Origin: CAZABP01 sp964483245
Lineage (GTDB): Bacteria > Planctomycetota > UBA1135 > UBA2386
Direction: 5' to 3'
Length of the DNA stretch: 64,000 nucleotides
Assembly: GCA_964483245.1 (NCBI GenBank)
Contig: CAZABP010000005.1
Coordinates: forward strand, 62,001 to 126,000
Positions 60,438 through 64,000 of this stretch are shown in pieces (position 1 is the first letter of the stretch; each line of letters begins with the position of its first letter). A program made the position numbers and the translations under genes. The notes beneath the pieces are model-generated. The model saw only the letters and a list, made by a program, of their open reading frames with translations. It ran no database searches and was not told the DNA's origin.

Positions 60438-62630
60438 ATGCGTGCAACGACGACCGCGATGCTGGCACTGCTGGGCATCGCGACCGCGTGCGCCGACTCC
60501 GACTCCCGCCCTGCGGCGCTGAGTGCGCCACAGACGATCGGCATCGACGTGCGTGAAGACCTCACCCTCGCGGCCGCGACCAGCGCGGACGCGGTGCTGA
60601 GGGATTTCAACAACGACGGGATCCAGGATCTCGCGGTGGCCACGTTCGAGGGCACCGTGGAGGTCCGCTTGGGCAGGCCGCAGGGTGCGTTCGCCGGACC
60701 GATCGTCGTCGAACTGCCGGGCAAGCTGGCGGCACTGGCTGCCGGTGACCTCGACAACGACCACGACATCGACCTCATCGTGCTGCGCCAGGACAAGCAG
60801 CTGGTGACGTCGCTGGTCAATGACGGGCGCGGCGGGTTCCACATCGCTGCGAACGCTGCGACGCCGCCGGAGCCGGTGGACGTCCTGCTCTGCCAGGCGA
60901 TGGGAGATGCGAACCTCGACCTGGTCGTCTCCGCGCTCGGGTCCCCCGAGCTCGGCGTCTGCCCTGGCAAGGGGGACTGCTCGTTCCACGTGCCGACGAT
61001 GCTGCCGATTCCGCCGGGCGTGAACATGGTCGCAACCGTGGCCGGGGACCTGACCGGCGACGGCCGCGATGACCTCGTCGTCGTCGACTCCGACGGCGAC
61101 ATGATCTGGCTCTATCCCGGCTCCGCGATGGGCTTCGCGCCCTACCACGGCTTCGACGTCGGCGACGCTCCGGTCGCGGCCGCGATCGGCGACGTCAACC
61201 GCGATGGACGTGCCGACCTCCTCGTGGCAAACCTCGGTGACCGGAGCGTCAGCGTCATGCTCTGCAACGGCGAGCTGCCGGAGCTGTTCACGACGCACGT
61301 GCTCCCGGTCGAAGGTGCACCCGGTCGCCTCGCGGTCGGCGACGTGACTGGAGATGGCTTTGCGGATCTCGCCGTTGCGCTGTTCGGCGAGTTCGCGATC
61401 AGCCTGTTCCCGGGCCGTGCCGACGGCACGCTCGATCGCCAGGTGCAGCTCGTTGCCGGTGGCATGCCGACGCGGCTGATGATCGGCGACGTCGACCGTG
61501 ACGGCCGCGAGGATCTGCTCGCGACGGGTGGCGTGTTCGGCAAGATCGGCATCTGGCGCGCGCGTCCACCGTTCGGCTTGACCGGCGCGCTCGCACACCC
61601 GACCGGCCTCGGCGAGGCCCCGTTCGTCGCAGTCGCCGACTACGACGCGGATGGCCGCAGCGAGATCGCGGTCGCCGGTGCGCACAGCCATCTGGTCGCG
61701 CTGCTGCGGATGGTCGACGAGACGAAGCCGTTCCCGCGGCTCGAGTCGATCGCGCAGATCGACGTCGGTCGTCCGGTGTTCCAGCTCACCAAGGGTGACC
61801 TGAACCACGACGGCAAGCTCGACCTGCTCGTGTCCGGGGTCGGTGGTCTGCGGGTCCTCGCGAACCGCAGCACGCCGGGGGCTCCCGCGTTCGAAGTCCT
61901 GCCGGTGCAGCCGCCTGGCGTGCTGTTCCCGGCCACGGCGCCGTTCGAGGTCGTGCCGATCGATCTCGAGGGAGATGGTCGGTTGGATCTCGTCGTCGCC
62001 GACTCCGGCGCCGACCAGGTCCTCGTGCTCCGGTCGCTCAACGACTGGTTCGAATACGACTGGCAGGCGATCCGACTGCCGGTCGACGGGATGCCTGGCG
62101 GCCTCGCGGTCGCCGACTTCACCGGCGATGGCTACGTCGACATCGCGGTCAGCCGCTACGAGGCGGGTCGCATCACGATCCTCGCCAACGACGGCTACGG
62201 CACGTTCCAGGGCCTGGCCGAGCTCCCGAGCGGAGCCGGTCCGATCTACCTGCGCACGGCCGACTTCGATGCGAACGGTTGGGCGGATCTCGTCGTCAGC
62301 GCCGTCAACGCCGGCGAAGTGCGCGTCTGGTTCTCGACCGTCAACGGGTTCCGCATGCTGGCGCTGCCGGCAGGCTCGCGGCCGACTGCGCTGCTGGCGC
62401 GGGACTTCAACGCGGACGGGCGGCCGGACATCCTGGTCGGCACGTTGAGCGGTGCCGAGTTCCGGCTGCTGCTCGGTGACGGGCGAGGCGGATTCCCGCG
62501 CGTGCAACTGCTGCCTGGCAGCTACCGCGCGGTCTCGGCCGAGGTCGCCGACCTGACCGGCGACGGCAAGCACGAGCTGATCATCGGCTCGGTGCTGCAG
62601 GATCGGCTCGCGATCCTGCGCGGGCTCTGA
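60438..62630 (+). CDS. FG-GAP/VCBS-repeat lipoprotein 2
   Basis: A 730-residue paralogue of the gene before it. The lipobox is GIATAC; an AGGAGG ribosome site lies 6 bases before the ATG. FG-GAP cores match in order and spacing, for example DFNNDGIQDLAVA, DVNRDGRADLLVA, DFTGDGYVDIAVS and DFNADGRPDILVG. Conserved blocks such as DGMPGGLAVADFTGDGY and GAGPIYLRTADFD are shared almost unchanged with lipoprotein 1. The pair arose by tandem duplication and then diverged in the N-terminal half. Its function is unknown. Confidence 0.85.
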   Translation: MRATTTAMLALLGIATACADSDSRPAALSAPQTIGIDVREDLTLAAATSADAVLRDFNNDGIQDLAVATFEGTVEVRLGRPQGAFAGPIVVELPGKLAALAAGDLDNDHDIDLIVLRQDKQLVTSLVNDGRGGFHIAANAATPPEPVDVLLCQAMGDANLDLVVSALGSPELGVCPGKGDCSFHVPTMLPIPPGVNMVATVAGDLTGDGRDDLVVVDSDGDMIWLYPGSAMGFAPYHGFDVGDAPVAAAIGDVNRDGRADLLVANLGDRSVSVMLCNGELPELFTTHVLPVEGAPGRLAVGDVTGDGFADLAVALFGEFAISLFPGRADGTLDRQVQLVAGGMPTRLMIGDVDRDGREDLLATGGVFGKIGIWRARPPFGLTGALAHPTGLGEAPFVAVADYDADGRSEIAVAGAHSHLVALLRMVDETKPFPRLESIAQIDVGRPVFQLTKGDLNHDGKLDLLVSGVGGLRVLANRSTPGAPAFEVLPVQPPGVLFPATAPFEVVPIDLEGDGRLDLVVADSGADQVLVLRSLNDWFEYDWQAIRLPVDGMPGGLAVADFTGDGYVDIAVSRYEAGRITILANDGYGTFQGLAELPSGAGPIYLRTADFDANGWADLVVSAVNAGEVRVWFSTVNGFRMLALPAGSRPTALLARDFNADGRPDILVGTLSGAEFRLLLGDGRGGFPRVQLLPGSYRAVSAEVADLTGDGKHELIIGSVLQDRLAILRGL

Positions 62631-62653
62631 AGCCCTCTCCCAGCGTCGCGCCC

Positions 62654-62681
62654 GCCCGCGCACCCGCTAAGGTGCGCGGGC
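62654..62681 (+). promoter_or_regulatory. Perfect 11-bp hairpin ending one base before a start codon
   Basis: GCCCGCGCACC (62654-62664) pairs with GGTGCGCGGGC (62671-62681); the loop is CGCTAA. The loop and next bases hold TAAGGT (62668-62673), a -10-like box 9 bases before the ATG at 62683. As DNA it may be a leaderless promoter inside a palindrome; as RNA from an upstream start it would hide the ribosome site. Confidence 0.45.
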
Positions 62682-62682
62682 G

Positions 62683-63636
62683 ATGGCGCCTACCGCTGAT
62701 CTGATGGGAGTGATCCTTGCCGCTGGCAAGGGCACGCGGATGCAACCGTTCTCCGAGCGGTACCCGAAGCCGATCCTCCCGGTCGCCGGCAAGCCGCTGG
62801 TCGCGCATCAGCTCGAGACGATGGCGGCGCTCGGCATCCAGGATGTCGTGATCGTGATCGGACACCTGGGGCACGAGGTCGTGCGGGCGCTCGGCGACGG
62901 CTCGGCGTTCGGGCTGCGGCTGACCTACGTCGAGCAGGGGGAGACGCTCGGGATCGCGCATGCGGTGTCGCGGCTCGAGGCGCATGTGGATCGGCCGTTC
63001 TTCCTGTTCCTCGGTGACATCTTCTTCGAGACGGAGAACCTCGGGGCGATGCTCGAGCGGATACGCGGACCGCAGCCGGCCGCCGCGGTGTTGGCGGTCA
63101 AGCGGGAGCCGGACCGCGCGGCGATCCGGCGCAACTTCGTCGTCGAAGCCGGCCCGGACGGGCGGGTGACGCGCGTCATCGAGAAGCCGCGGTTCCCCAA
63201 GACGGACTTGAAGGGCTGCGGCATCTACCTGTTCGACGTGACGTTCTTCGACGCGGTGCGCCGCACGCCGCGCACGGCGCTGCGCGACGAGTACGAGCTG
63301 ACCGACGCGATCCAGATCTACATCGAGTACGGCTATCACGTCGCGGCGGCGGAGGTGATCCGCAACGACCTCAACCTCAGCTATGCGCACGATCTGCTCG
63401 ATCTCAACCTGCGCTGGCTGGACGGCAGCGGGCAGTCACACTGGCGCGGCCGGCACGTGCAGGTGCACCCGGACGCGAAGCTGGAGCGCTGCGTGTTGAT
63501 GGACCGCGTCGTCGTCGAGCATCCGATCCGGATGCGCGACTGCCTGGTGTTCACCGGCACGCACGTCGCGCACGCCCGCGACCAGGAACGGATGATCTTC
63601 ACGCCGGACACCGAGATCCGGATCGAGGCGCGATGA
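62683..63636 (+). CDS. Sugar nucleotidyltransferase with short beta-helix tail
   Basis: A 317-residue NTP transferase like glucose-1-phosphate thymidylyl- or mannose-1-phosphate guanylyltransferases. Signature: VILAAGKGTRMQPFSERYPKP with the GxGTRM loop and the catalytic Lys of PKP; QGETLGIAHAV; FLGDIFFE with the metal Asp; VIEKPRFP with the second substrate Lys. The last ~75 residues (WRGRHVQVHPDAKLERCVLM to TPDTEIRIEA) resemble a partial left-handed beta-helix that often serves oligomerisation. Nucleotide and sugar are not certain. It overlaps the next gene by ATGA. Confidence 0.85.
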   Translation: MAPTADLMGVILAAGKGTRMQPFSERYPKPILPVAGKPLVAHQLETMAALGIQDVVIVIGHLGHEVVRALGDGSAFGLRLTYVEQGETLGIAHAVSRLEAHVDRPFFLFLGDIFFETENLGAMLERIRGPQPAAAVLAVKREPDRAAIRRNFVVEAGPDGRVTRVIEKPRFPKTDLKGCGIYLFDVTFFDAVRRTPRTALRDEYELTDAIQIYIEYGYHVAAAEVIRNDLNLSYAHDLLDLNLRWLDGSGQSHWRGRHVQVHPDAKLERCVLMDRVVVEHPIRMRDCLVFTGTHVAHARDQERMIFTPDTEIRIEAR

Positions 63637-64000
63637 TCGCACTGGCGCTGTCGCTGGCGCTGCTGGCGCCGCAGGATCTCGTGATCCGCGGCGGCGAGGT
63701 CTGGACCGGCGCTGCGCCCTGGCGCGGTGACCTGGTCGTGCGCGACGGGCGTTTCACACAGGACCGGCCGTCCGCAGCAGCAGCGATCCTGCAGCTTCCG
63801 GCGGGTGCGTTCGTGATGCCCGGTCTCGGCGACGCCCATGGGCATCTGGCCGGCCTCGGCCGCAGCCTGGTCGAAGTGGATCTGGTCGGCGTGCGTACCT
63901 ATGCCGAGCTGGTCGCGCGGACCGGCGCGCAGGCGCAGACGCAGGAGGACGGGAGCTGGGTGCGCGGGCGCGGCTGGGATCAGAACGACTGGCCGGGCGG
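63633..64000 (+). CDS. Amidohydrolase (YtcJ-like), N-terminal part
   Basis: The first 122 residues of a metal-dependent amidohydrolase, cut by the window end. It begins with a short hydrophobic segment, IALALSLALLAPQ, that may be a signal peptide, then DLVIRGGEVWTGAAPWRGDLVVRDGRF, the N-terminal beta-sandwich of the amidohydrolase superfamily, and the HxH metal motif in VMPGLGDAHGHLAGLG. The GRGWDQNDWPG end resembles the family-3 (YtcJ-like) group. Start by ATGA overlap with the nucleotidyltransferase. Substrate unknown. Confidence 0.85.
   Translation, partial: MIALALSLALLAPQDLVIRGGEVWTGAAPWRGDLVVRDGRFTQDRPSAAAAILQLPAGAFVMPGLGDAHGHLAGLGRSLVEVDLVGVRTYAELVARTGAQAQTQEDGSWVRGRGWDQNDWPG

Overview
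The window looks like chromosomal DNA of a high-GC bacterium, most likely a planctomycete. GC is about 70% by eye and almost every gene ends in TGA. The lineage is inferred from several traits. A division/cell-wall (dcw) cluster has no ftsQ, ftsA, ftsZ, ddl or murD in place. There are many exported proteins with FG-GAP/VCBS, ELWxxDGT or Kelch repeats, and two of them end in a GTGC-type C-terminal domain. There are also many small lipoproteins. Two runs of ten N inside infB show a draft assembly.

Layout. 1-2466: the end of a pyruvate:ferredoxin oxidoreductase and a dihydroorotate dehydrogenase-like protein. 2630-3856: an exported FG-GAP protein interrupted by one in-frame TGA that is followed by a SECIS-like hairpin. 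3865-4015: a palindromic repeat element. 4018-6629 (minus): an oxidoreductase and an atypical Nramp-like transporter. 6684-8332: a GHMP sugar kinase and a sugar nucleotidyltransferase. 8344-10564 (minus): a DUF1624 membrane protein and a GNAT protein. 10600-17306: a HEAT-like lipoprotein, a zinc-finger-like protein, a giant ELWxxDGT protein and an exported protein. 17532-18122 (minus): a lipoprotein. 18442-31437: the dcw cluster mraZ-rsmH-ftsL-ftsI-murE-murF-mraY-ftsW-lysM-murG-murC-murB, tightly overlapped. 31638-33923: an exported Kelch protein. 33934-35171 (minus): an MBOAT acyltransferase and a small membrane partner. 35364-41020 (minus): an exported coiled-coil protein, polA, a VTT-domain membrane protein and recJ. 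41049-43486: selA and selD. 43636-45988: a tandem pair of exported paralogues, then a 74-bp tandem repeat array. 46299-52162 (minus): an exported protein, then rbfA, ylxP, infB and nusA. 52526-57776: GNAT, LmbE-like, rlmI, thiS, thiG, CPBP protease, gamma-carbonic anhydrase and a lipoprotein. 58137-62630: two tandem FG-GAP lipoproteins. 62683-64000: a nucleotidyltransferase and the start of an amidohydrolase.

The most interesting reading joins two distant parts. The genome makes selenocysteine: selA overlaps selD, and SelD itself needs an in-frame TGA decoded at codon 15. The FG-GAP protein at 2630-3856 has an in-frame TGA at codon 101, stays in the same frame on both sides, and has a strong hairpin at bacterial SECIS distance. 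It is therefore a candidate selenoprotein of a kind I do not know to be described: an exported beta-propeller-type protein with an adjacent Sec-Cys pair. A second window-wide signal is a -10-like TANNNT box placed 8-10 bases before six start codons, which suggests leaderless transcripts.
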